Source: DATHXC01 sp035459965 (GTDB taxonomy: Bacteria > Pseudomonadota > Gammaproteobacteria > Burkholderiales > Methylophilaceae). From it: 64,000 nt of DNA. The stretch is taken from NCBI GenBank assembly GCA_035459965.1, contig DATHXC010000002.1, positions 128,086-192,085 of the forward strand, given 5' to 3'. Both the position numbers and the translations under genes were made by a program. Positions 49,256-56,943 of this stretch are shown one piece after another. Each line of letters begins with the position of its first letter. Within the stretch, counting starts at the first letter, position 1. The notes beneath the pieces are model-generated. The model was not told the DNA's origin. It worked only from the letters and a program-made list of their open reading frames with translations, and did not search any database.

Positions 49256-51022
49256 ATGTCATCAGATAAGACCCCACTCCCGCCCGCCTCCAATTTTATC
49301 CGCCACATAGTCGAGCGCGATATCGAACAAGGTACCTATGCCAGCCGCCATTGGGCGGGCTCTCCAGGCGATGCCGAATATCAGGCCACAGGCTCTCCAG
49401 ACCCGGCCAAGATACGTACGCGCTTTCCGCCCGAGCCTAACGGCTACCTGCATATCGGCCATGCCAAATCCATCTGCCTCAATTTCGGCCTGGCACGCGA
49501 TTACGGTGGCGTATGCCACATGCGTTTCGACGACACCAACCCGGAGAAGGAAGAGCAGGAATACGTCGACAGCATCACCGATGCCGTGCAATGGCTGGGC
49601 TTCGGCTGGGATGCCTTTGATAAATCGCACCTGTATTACGCCAGCAACTATTTCGATTTCATGTATCGCGCAGCAGAAGCACTGATCATCGACGGCCATG
49701 CCTATATCGACCAGCAGACCGCTGATGAGATGCGCGCCAGCCGCGGCACCTTGACTGAGCCAGGCAAGGATTCCCCTTGGCGTGACCGCCCTGCCGAAGA
49801 ATCACTAAAGCTGTTTCAAGAGATGCGCGACGGTGTGCATGCCGACGGCAGCATGGTGCTGCGCGCGAAGATCGACATGGCCTCGCCCAACATCAACCTG
49901 CGCGACCCTGCCATCTACCGCATCAAGCGCGCTACCCACCACAACACCGGCGACAAGTGGTGCATCTATCCCATGTACACCTACGCCCATCCGCTGGAAG
50001 ACGCGCTGGAAGGCATCACCCACTCCATCTGCACGCTGGAATTCGAAGACCAACGCCCCTTCTACGACTGGGTGCTGGAGCGCCTTGCAGAGGCGGGTTT
50101 ACTGGCCAACCCGTTGCCCAAACAATACGAGTTCGCACGGCTCAACCTCACCTACGTCGTGCTCTCCAAGCGCAAGTTGATCGACCTGGTAGAGAACAAG
50201 CACGTCAGCGGCTGGGATGACCCACGCCTGCCCACGCTGGCTGGCGCACGCCGCCGTGGCTACACACCAGAAGGCTTCCGCCTGTTTGCTGACCGCATCG
50301 GTGTTTCCAAAGCCGATTCGTGGATCGAATACACCATCCTCGAAGACTGCATGCGCGAAACCCTCAACGAATCCGCCGAACGCCGCATCGCCGTGCTCGA
50401 CCCGATCAAGCTGGTGATCGACAACTATCCGGAAGGCCAATCAGAGGATTGCTTCGCGCCCAACCATCCGCTCAAACCGGAACTGGGCAAGCGCACTGTA
50501 CAGCTCACCAAAGAACTATGGATAGAGCGCGAAGACTTTATGGAAGTACCGAGCAAAGGCTATTTCCGCCTATTCCCGGACGGCATGGTACGCCTACGTT
50601 ACGGCTACGTGGTCAAATGCACCGGCTTCGAAAAAGATGCTGATGGCAAAGTCACCACCGTGCATTGCGAATACCTGTCAGACACTAAATCCGGCACACC
50701 AGGCGCAGACAGCATCAAGGTCAAAGGTAATATCCACTGGGTATCCGCCGCGCACGCCTATGCAGCTGAAGTACGCCTTTACGATCGCCTGTTTAAAGAA
50801 GCTCACCCCGGTTCTGGCGACCGCGACTACCTGGATGACCTCAACCCCAACTCAGTACAAACCATCACCGCACAACTGGAGCTGGCCCTGAAAGACGCCA
50901 AACCGGAAGAACGCTTCCAGTTCGAGCGTCATGGTTACTTTGTAGCGGATAGCAAGGATAGCCAGCCGGGTAAGCCTGTGTTTAACCGCACAGTCACGTT
51001 GCGGGATGCTTGGCAAAAATAG
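49256..51022 (+). CDS. glnS: Glutaminyl-tRNA synthetase
   Basis: This 588-residue class I synthetase has the HIGH motif (YLHIGHAKSIC), a KMSKS equivalent (VVLSKRKL) and the specific PPEPNGYLHIG context. It charges tRNA(Gln) with glutamine. The length and the PPEPNG and FDDTNPEKEEQEY segments fit GlnRS. It starts at 49256. The next gene (AT-rich nucleotidyltransferase) starts nine bases after its stop. Confidence 0.97.
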   Translation: MSSDKTPLPPASNFIRHIVERDIEQGTYASRHWAGSPGDAEYQATGSPDPAKIRTRFPPEPNGYLHIGHAKSICLNFGLARDYGGVCHMRFDDTNPEKEEQEYVDSITDAVQWLGFGWDAFDKSHLYYASNYFDFMYRAAEALIIDGHAYIDQQTADEMRASRGTLTEPGKDSPWRDRPAEESLKLFQEMRDGVHADGSMVLRAKIDMASPNINLRDPAIYRIKRATHHNTGDKWCIYPMYTYAHPLEDALEGITHSICTLEFEDQRPFYDWVLERLAEAGLLANPLPKQYEFARLNLTYVVLSKRKLIDLVENKHVSGWDDPRLPTLAGARRRGYTPEGFRLFADRIGVSKADSWIEYTILEDCMRETLNESAERRIAVLDPIKLVIDNYPEGQSEDCFAPNHPLKPELGKRTVQLTKELWIEREDFMEVPSKGYFRLFPDGMVRLRYGYVVKCTGFEKDADGKVTTVHCEYLSDTKSGTPGADSIKVKGNIHWVSAAHAYAAEVRLYDRLFKEAHPGSGDRDYLDDLNPNSVQTITAQLELALKDAKPEERFQFERHGYFVADSKDSQPGKPVFNRTVTLRDAWQK

Positions 51023-51031
51023 ATTATAAAA

Positions 51032-51622
51032 ATGGCTCAAGATAATTTGATAAGAGATTTTAAGACTGATTTAACTAATATATCTTTGAATCAAATTACT
51101 GACCGAATTATTGATCAAGGCAACTGCCAAGGCATATCACTAGAAGCATCTGAATACATCAGAAATAAAGTTTCTGATGTATTCAATATCTCAAAAGAGT
51201 GTGTATTAATTGTTGGTTCAGCAAAGCTTGGGTTTAGTATTTCGAAAAAAAAAGATAAGCCTAGATATAGAGAGTTTAGTGATTTATCTGATATTGATGT
51301 CGCCATTGTCGATAGCACATTGTTTGACAGTTATTGGGAAGACATCTTTAATATCTACTGTGAAGGCCATCCTTGGAATGAAAAAGAGTCTTTTCAATTT
51401 TATTTTTTCCGTGGATGGATAAGGCCAGATAAGTTTCATAAGAATATTGAATTTCCTAAGGGTGATGCTTGGTGGAGAGCTTTTGGGGAATTAAGCAGAG
51501 ATATTAATATTGATAGAAGAAAGGTCCGCGGAGGACTATATAAATCGGATATTTTTTTACGCCGATACCAAGAAATCTGTCTAAAACAATGCATTTCTGA
51601 TATCACGCTTGGAGCAATTTAA
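51032..51622 (+). CDS. Nucleotidyltransferase-like protein in AT-rich insert
   Basis: This 196-residue protein has a nucleotidyltransferase-like motif: VGSAKLGFS with the Gly-Ser pair (residues 62-63) and SDIDVAIVD with two Asp residues (87 and 89) that would bind metal. The spacing between the two is longer than in the basic family, because of a loop (KKKDKPRYREFSDL). The C-terminal part is Arg/Lys-rich. The gene is markedly AT-rich compared with its neighbours and lies two bases before the DUF262 gene. The product could nucleotidylate a partner, tRNA or phage component; no function is known. I found no HEPN partner. Confidence 0.68.
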   Translation: MAQDNLIRDFKTDLTNISLNQITDRIIDQGNCQGISLEASEYIRNKVSDVFNISKECVLIVGSAKLGFSISKKKDKPRYREFSDLSDIDVAIVDSTLFDSYWEDIFNIYCEGHPWNEKESFQFYFFRGWIRPDKFHKNIEFPKGDAWWRAFGELSRDINIDRRKVRGGLYKSDIFLRRYQEICLKQCISDITLGAI

Positions 51623-51624
51623 TA

Positions 51625-52614
51625 ATGAAAACGGCTGCTACAAATAAAAAAGTCCGAGAGTTAATAACTTTGCTTAGAGATAAGAAGCTAATCCCGCGCC
51701 CGGATTTTCAAAGAAGATTGGTATGGTCTACCGAAGACAAAAACAACTTCATTGATACTCTACTAAAAGGCTATCCTTTCCCAGAAATTTTCATTGCCGA
51801 TAGCAGCGTAAACCTAGCAACTGGTGATGGATTGCAGGTTTTAGTTGATGGTCAACAACGAGTAACTACGCTATTTGAGTACTTTAACAATTCAACTAGC
51901 CTAAAGCTAAAAACGATACCTGCCTACAACTCACTAAGCTCTGATGCGCAGCGTGATTTTTTAAATTATGACGTAGCCGTAAGAGATTTAGGTGCAGTTA
52001 CTATAGAGGAAATAAAAGAGGTTTTTAAACGCATAAACGAAACAAGTTATCCATTAAACCCAATGGAGCTAAACAATGCAGTTTATGAAGGTGCTTTAAA
52101 GCATTTTGCCGAAAAAATAGCTGAAATGGATTTTTTCGAAAATCACAGAGTTTTTAATGCCCATGATATGAAACGCATGGGAGATGTTAAGTACATTCTT
52201 TCTATTATCGCAACTATGTTTGTAGGCTACTTCAACCGTGACGAAGAGCTAGAGAGTATCTTGGAGCGATTCAATGATGATTTTCAACATGCAGATGAAA
52301 TTAAACAAAGAATCAATTTTGTTATTTCATACTTAGAGGACTGTTTATTCGAGAAAGAATCTCGAATATGGAAAAAAGTTGATTTATTTACAGCTTTTAT
52401 TGAAATTGATGCTATAGGCAGTGAGAACATACCTCCTCCACCAGTTACAAAGAAAAATCTAAAGAGTTTTTATGATCAGGTAGGTCTCGCCAGCATAGGT
52501 GAGGCAACTGGTGAAGCAAATGAGTACTATCTTGTCGCCGTACAAGCCACAAATGATAAAGCTAGTAGATTAACTCGTGGAAAAATCATAAGAAACGTTA
52601 TATTGAGAGGCTAA
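51625..52614 (+). CDS. DUF262 protein
   Basis: This 329-residue protein has the N-terminal DUF262 (GmrS-type) pattern: RPDFQRRLVWSTEDKNNFID, KGYPFPEIFI and VDGQQRVTTL (residues 74-82), which builds a ParB/sulfiredoxin-like nucleotide-binding fold, then FKRINETSYPLNPMELNNAVYEG. It has no DUF1524 (GmrD) HNH domain; GmrSD proteins are about 550-700 residues. DUF262 proteins occur in phage defence such as type IV restriction and SspE. The AT-rich gene follows the nucleotidyltransferase with two bases between. Confidence 0.85.
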   Translation: MKTAATNKKVRELITLLRDKKLIPRPDFQRRLVWSTEDKNNFIDTLLKGYPFPEIFIADSSVNLATGDGLQVLVDGQQRVTTLFEYFNNSTSLKLKTIPAYNSLSSDAQRDFLNYDVAVRDLGAVTIEEIKEVFKRINETSYPLNPMELNNAVYEGALKHFAEKIAEMDFFENHRVFNAHDMKRMGDVKYILSIIATMFVGYFNRDEELESILERFNDDFQHADEIKQRINFVISYLEDCLFEKESRIWKKVDLFTAFIEIDAIGSENIPPPPVTKKNLKSFYDQVGLASIGEATGEANEYYLVAVQATNDKASRLTRGKIIRNVILRG

Positions 52615-52628
52615 TTACCTCTTATCAA

Positions 52629-53204
52629 ATGCATACAAATATTAAATTAGAGAATGCTTATCGCCTGCTTAACCACGGCCCCACCGTCCTGGTCTCCACC
52701 GCACACGGCGAACAACGCAACATCATGGCTGCCGCCTGGAATATGCCGTTGGATTTCGACCCGCCCAAGGTGGCCATTGTGATTGATAAAAACACCTACA
52801 CCCGCGAGCTGGTTTTAGCCTCCGGCAGTTTTGCCATCAATGTGCCCTGCCGTGCGCAGGCTGAGATGGTGGTAAAAGTCGGCGGTAGCTCTGGCCGTGA
52901 GTTGCTGGGTAAGGAAGCTGACAATAAGTTTGATGCATACCAACTGCCGACTTTTGCTGCGAGCAGGATCGCAGCACCATTGCTGGAAGGCTGCGTGGCA
53001 TGGCTGGAGTGCAAACTGATTCCCGAGCCGCATATACAGGACACTTATGATCTATACCTGGCCGAAGTGGTGGCTGCCTGGGCAGATGACCGCGTGTTCT
53101 CGGATGGACGTTGGCATTTTGAAGGCCATGATGAGCTGCGGACCTTGCACCATGTGGCGGGTGGGAATTTCTTCATGCCCGGTGAGAGTTTGCAGGTTAA
53201 GTAA
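52629..53204 (+). CDS. Flavin reductase family protein
   Basis: This 191-residue protein belongs to the flavin reductase-like family (FMN-binding split barrel). It has NIMAAAWNMPLDFDPPKVAIVID, a SFAINVP segment and GNFFMPGE at the end. Members bind FMN and reduce flavins with NAD(P)H or act in related oxidoreductase reactions. Base composition returns to the host level, contrasting with the two preceding genes. The role in this host is not defined. Confidence 0.87.
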   Translation: MHTNIKLENAYRLLNHGPTVLVSTAHGEQRNIMAAAWNMPLDFDPPKVAIVIDKNTYTRELVLASGSFAINVPCRAQAEMVVKVGGSSGRELLGKEADNKFDAYQLPTFAASRIAAPLLEGCVAWLECKLIPEPHIQDTYDLYLAEVVAAWADDRVFSDGRWHFEGHDELRTLHHVAGGNFFMPGESLQVK

Positions 53205-53683
53205 ACCTCCCACTACTTTCCCCTTAGCCCACGCCGAGTAGCGGAGTCGAAATGGGAAATAAGGCGAGCACTGTTTGAAGTCCGCAGTAGCTCACGGCTT
53301 GTGTGAGCTGCCAGGCTGAGTTGCGCAGCCGCCCATTTTGATGAGCAACGCAGGGAAGCCGTCAGGCCGTGGGGTTGGGGTGCCGCTTTCTTTGGTTACT
53401 TTCTTTTCAGGCAGTTAAAAGAAAGTAACTAGCTGTCGGGCTACCCCCGACCTGTTACCGATTGCCGCGTGGGTAACAAGTTACCCACCCTACCCAATAC
53501 CTGTTTTATTAAGTCATACAAAAAACCCAAGATCATGCCGCCAGAACCCGCACCGTTATTGGCTCCCAGGGCAGGTATTTTTCATGATTTCCTGCAATAT
53601 CCTTAGACGTTCTTGATATAACGCTGCACAAGATTATTTGTTATGCTTGTTGCATATCAACCATTTTAAGCGACAGGTACCTC
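53205..53683. repeat. Intergenic repeat element with long hairpin
   Basis: This 479-base gap has no clear gene. GTTACTTTCTTTT (53395-53407) and AAAAGAAAGTAAC (53417-53429) form a perfect 13-bp stem with a nine-base loop. The surrounding sequence (GTGCCGCTTTCTTTGG before, then the GGGCTACCCCCGA-type stretch) resembles a dispersed intergenic repeat known from many beta- and gammaproteobacteria. The end of the gap (about 53590-53683) holds the cysK promoter. Confidence 0.55.
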
Positions 53684-54616
53684 ATGAGAATCGCCAACAA
53701 TACTGCCGAACTCATCGGCAATACCCCGCTCGTTAAACTCAATAAAATTGCGGCTGGTATCGATGCCACGATCGCTGCCAAGCTGGAATACTTTAACCCG
53801 GCGCATAGCGTGAAAGACCGTATTGCGGTGGCCATGATCGACGCACTGGATGCGGCGGGCAAGATCAAGCCGGACACAATAATATTGGAACCAACTAGCG
53901 GCAATACCGGTATCGGCCTCGCCATGGTGTGTGCAGCACGCGGCATCAAGAGTGCGTTTGTGATGCCGGAAACCATGAGCCGTGAGCGTAAACTGATACT
54001 CAAGGCCTATGGTGCGGAGTTGTTCCTGACACCGGGGCCAGAGGGCATGACGGGCGCGATCAAGAAGGCTGAAGAGCTGGCAGCGGCTGACCCACGTTAC
54101 GTGATTGCTCAGCAGTTTGAAAACCCCGCCAACGCCGAGATACACCGCAAAACCACAGCAGAAGAGATCTGGCGCGATACGGATGGCAAGGTGGATATTT
54201 TCGTCTCAGGTATTGGTACCGGCGGCACCATCACCGGCGTGGGTGAAGTGCTGAAAGCGCGTAACCCGGATATCCAGATCATCGCAGTAGAGCCTGATGC
54301 CAGCCCGGTGCTTTCTGGCGGGCAAAAGGGCCCGCACCCGATCCAGGGCATAGGCGCAGGCTTTGTACCAGCAATATTGAATACTGAGATTTATGATGAA
54401 GTGATACGGGTTAAAAACGATGATGCCCTGAACACCGCGCGCCTATTGGCTTCTGGCGATGGTCTTTTAGTAGGGATTTCTTCTGGTGCGGCTACTTGGG
54501 CTGCGCTGGAAGTAGCCAAACGGCCAGAGAACAAGGGCAAGCTGGTAGTGGTGATTATTCCGTCATTTGGTGAGCGTTACCTGTCGACGGTACTTTATAG
54601 CCATCTGGAAGTATAA
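53684..54616 (+). CDS. cysK: Cysteine synthase A
   Basis: This 310-residue PLP enzyme has NPAHSVKDR with the PLP Lys, PTSGNTGIGLAMV and GTGGTITGVGE, the cysteine synthase core. It makes cysteine from O-acetylserine and sulfide. The C-terminal GISSGAATWAA is typical. CAGGT precedes the ATG at seven bases. It ends 24 bases before the convergent membrane gene. Confidence 0.94.
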   Translation: MRIANNTAELIGNTPLVKLNKIAAGIDATIAAKLEYFNPAHSVKDRIAVAMIDALDAAGKIKPDTIILEPTSGNTGIGLAMVCAARGIKSAFVMPETMSRERKLILKAYGAELFLTPGPEGMTGAIKKAEELAAADPRYVIAQQFENPANAEIHRKTTAEEIWRDTDGKVDIFVSGIGTGGTITGVGEVLKARNPDIQIIAVEPDASPVLSGGQKGPHPIQGIGAGFVPAILNTEIYDEVIRVKNDDALNTARLLASGDGLLVGISSGAATWAALEVAKRPENKGKLVVVIIPSFGERYLSTVLYSHLEV

Positions 54617-54640
54617 GGATTATCTCGATTGGTGCTGTGT

Positions 54641-55882
54641 TTAGAGCAACCCCAGCCATACAGCCACCAATATCAAAACTAGCCCGGGTACCACCTGGCT
54701 TGCATAACGTGTTCCGCCTGACTGCATGGCGACAATACCTTTCACTATGGTATTGGAAGTAAGCCCGACCAATACAGGCAGCACTGCATCTTTAAGCATC
54801 ATCTTGTTATGCGCAACCAAGGTTGCGACTGAGGCTGCTGATGCATGCGCATCGACAAGACCGGAGAACCCCGCCGCAAACAATACACCGCGCGGCCCAT
54901 ACCAAGCGGTTAAGGCAGCTGAAACCAACATTACCGAGCTAAGGATGGCTGCAAATACAATTGCCGTTTTAAAGCCGAAGGCATGACCGCTATTGCCCTC
55001 GTGGTCAACACCCTTAATCGATAGCCCTTTAATGGTGAACACGAGACTATACAAGGCTGCTACAACACCCCCGAACAGCAAAGGCTTATAAAGTAGCTTA
55101 ATCAGGTCTGGCTGTATGAAGAAAATGATGAGTGCCGTTTGCAATATGGTGGCGATTGAGGATAGCACTGCGCCTGCAACTGCAGCCGGAAGTTGGGTCG
55201 GGGCTTTTGCAGCACGAATGCCCATAGCGTGAATGGTCGCTGTACTTGATATAAAACCTGATGCAAATCCAACCAGTGGCAGCCCGTAACGATAGCCGAG
55301 GATACGTGTGGCTATATGCCCAATTGCGCTAATGCCCATGATGAGCACAATCAGACTGACAATGGTGTGCGGGTTGATTGCCTGAAAAGGCCCCATAGGC
55401 AAGTCTGGCGCTAATGGCAATAGAATCAATGTTGCTGCCAGAAACAGGATGGCGTCGTGCAGCTCTTGCTCTGACAAAACACTTTTAACGAAATTGTGGA
55501 TACGGGATCGGGCGAGCAGCAAACTTACCAGGACTGTTCCGAGCCCTGCGGATAAAAGCGGCTTGCTCATGGCAAGGCCGCCCAACAGGCAAGTAAGCAG
55601 CAAAGCTATTTCAGTGGTCATCCCCGGATCCTGATCACGCGTGCGCCGATATGCCACTAGCGCCAGCTGGCCGACGATTAGCAGCGCGATGCCGAGCAGT
55701 ATTGTTTCGCCAAGCATGACGCTGACCGCGCCTAAAAGGCTCGCTATAGCAAAAGTACGGATGCCTGCGGCTTTATGGCCAGACCTGGTTATTTTGCGGC
55801 GTTCTCTCTCGGCCCCTATTAGCAGGCCGATACCTAATGCAACGCATAATCCCAGAATGAGATTATAAGAATCAATCAACAT
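54641..55882 (-). CDS. MgtC/SapB plus DUF4010 membrane protein
   Basis: This 413-residue protein has about 12 membrane helices. The N-terminal part, LGLCVALGIGLLIGAERERRK, with GIRTFAIASLLGAV matches the MgtC/SapB family; the C-terminal part (residues about 190-413, ASGFISSTATIHAMG and FAAGFSGLVDAHASAAS) matches DUF4010. Some MgtC-like proteins act in Mg2+ or acid adaptation, but function here is not established. Confidence 0.88.
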   Translation of the reverse strand: MLIDSYNLILGLCVALGIGLLIGAERERRKITRSGHKAAGIRTFAIASLLGAVSVMLGETILLGIALLIVGQLALVAYRRTRDQDPGMTTEIALLLTCLLGGLAMSKPLLSAGLGTVLVSLLLARSRIHNFVKSVLSEQELHDAILFLAATLILLPLAPDLPMGPFQAINPHTIVSLIVLIMGISAIGHIATRILGYRYGLPLVGFASGFISSTATIHAMGIRAAKAPTQLPAAVAGAVLSSIATILQTALIIFFIQPDLIKLLYKPLLFGGVVAALYSLVFTIKGLSIKGVDHEGNSGHAFGFKTAIVFAAILSSVMLVSAALTAWYGPRGVLFAAGFSGLVDAHASAASVATLVAHNKMMLKDAVLPVLVGLTSNTIVKGIVAMQSGGTRYASQVVPGLVLILVAVWLGLL

Positions 55883-55974
55883 TCAGCTGGTGAAGTGAAA
55901 TGACCGTAATGAGGAGTGATGTTCATCCATTCATTATGCAACACATGAGTTAGGCCACAGCATCATTGACGTAG

Positions 55975-56484
55975 TTACTGATGGGGATTCGCCGCTGCCT
56001 CAGTTGCTGGTATTGGCGATTCGGTTTCATTCGTAGACTTGTTTTGCTCCAGGGTTGCATCGTCGGAAGATGCCTCCCAATTCAAATAGACATTCGCACT
56101 CTTGTTACGTAGCACCTTAAGCTTAGTCAGCTTGGTAATGCCGCCATACTGGCTTGTGATGTCGTATATGCCATCGGGCAGTTTTATATAGAGGATAGGC
56201 CCCGCACTCGGCAACTCAAAGGCCGAGAATCCATCATGATTGGTGATTTTTAATGCCACATCAGTAATGGATTTTCCATCCTTGCCTTCTGAAAATGTAA
56301 TGTGCACCGGGAACTCAGGCGCCTGAAGGCGTATAGCTTCTGACTCCTCACTACCGATTCCACCGTTAAGGTAAGTAATGTCAGTGCCACTGTAAACTGA
56401 TACATCTTGTGCATTTGCTATAAATGCTAAAGCTAGCAATGTAATCGCAAACACCCAATTGGCAATGCTTAAATGCAGGCGCAT
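55975..56484 (-). CDS. Exported protein, carboxypeptidase-regulatory-like fold
   Basis: This 169-residue protein has a signal peptide (MRLHLSIANWVFAITLLALAFIANA|QD). The mature part has beta-strand segments (VHITFSEGKDGKSITDVALKITNHDGFSAFEL, LPDGIYDITSQYGG and NVYLNW) resembling an Ig-like carboxypeptidase-regulatory domain. The C-terminal 35 residues are polar and Glu/Thr-rich. Probably periplasmic; function unknown. Confidence 0.65.
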   Translation of the reverse strand: MRLHLSIANWVFAITLLALAFIANAQDVSVYSGTDITYLNGGIGSEESEAIRLQAPEFPVHITFSEGKDGKSITDVALKITNHDGFSAFELPSAGPILYIKLPDGIYDITSQYGGITKLTKLKVLRNKSANVYLNWEASSDDATLEQNKSTNETESPIPATEAAANPHQ

Positions 56485-56523
56485 GACTTATCTCCTTGTT
56501 CAACAATCAAGCAAATTACAAAT

Positions 56524-56706
56524 TCAATTAAATAAAGGGCTTGCCGGGTCACTCAACACGAAAATCAAAACTGTGAATACAACAATGCAGATCGTCATGA
56601 ATATTTCCAGCTCGGAGTCGATGAGCCAACGTTTTAAAGCACCCCATCGAAAATTAAGGGCTAGTGAACGACTCGACTTTGTGAGCGGATGATTGCGCAT
56701 TTGCAT
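56524..56706 (-). CDS. Small single-span membrane protein
   Basis: This frame of 60 residues (58 if the ATG at 56700 is used) has a basic N-terminus and one hydrophobic segment (IFMTICIVVFTVLIFVLS). AAAGG lies before the second ATG. It may be a real small membrane protein, but no family was recognised and the frame could be chance. Confidence 0.35.
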   Translation of the reverse strand: MQMRNHPLTKSSRSLALNFRWGALKRWLIDSELEIFMTICIVVFTVLIFVLSDPASPLFN

Positions 56707-56826
56707 ACCTTTACTTTGTTTATGCCGTTTGGCCTTTTAAGTATTGTAGGTATCTGCAATCAATGGATATTGATTAAGATCAACTCAAGCGCATTAACTG
56801 GAGTTCGTAGTCATCAGCACAAAATG

Positions 56827-56858
56827 AAAAAAGAGATTTCCATTTGGAAATCTCTTTT
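56827..56858. terminator. Bidirectional terminator downstream of fimV
   Basis: AAAAGAGATTTCC and GGAAATCTCTTTT pair in a 13-bp stem around a four-base loop, followed by T runs on both strands. It lies 86 bases after the fimV stop on the minus strand. Confidence 0.87.
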
Positions 56859-56943
56859 CGTTTCGCACACCTTTGTTACGCAATGGCTTATCAATATTGA
56901 GAATGAAGCCCAGCTTGACTAAATCGCAATTGGAATAGGTAAG

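Noticed and set aside
53395..53429. 13-bp hairpin as a rho-independent terminator of the flavin reductase gene
   Set aside because: It lies about 190 bases after the stop, has no T run after it and sits in a larger repeat-like sequence.
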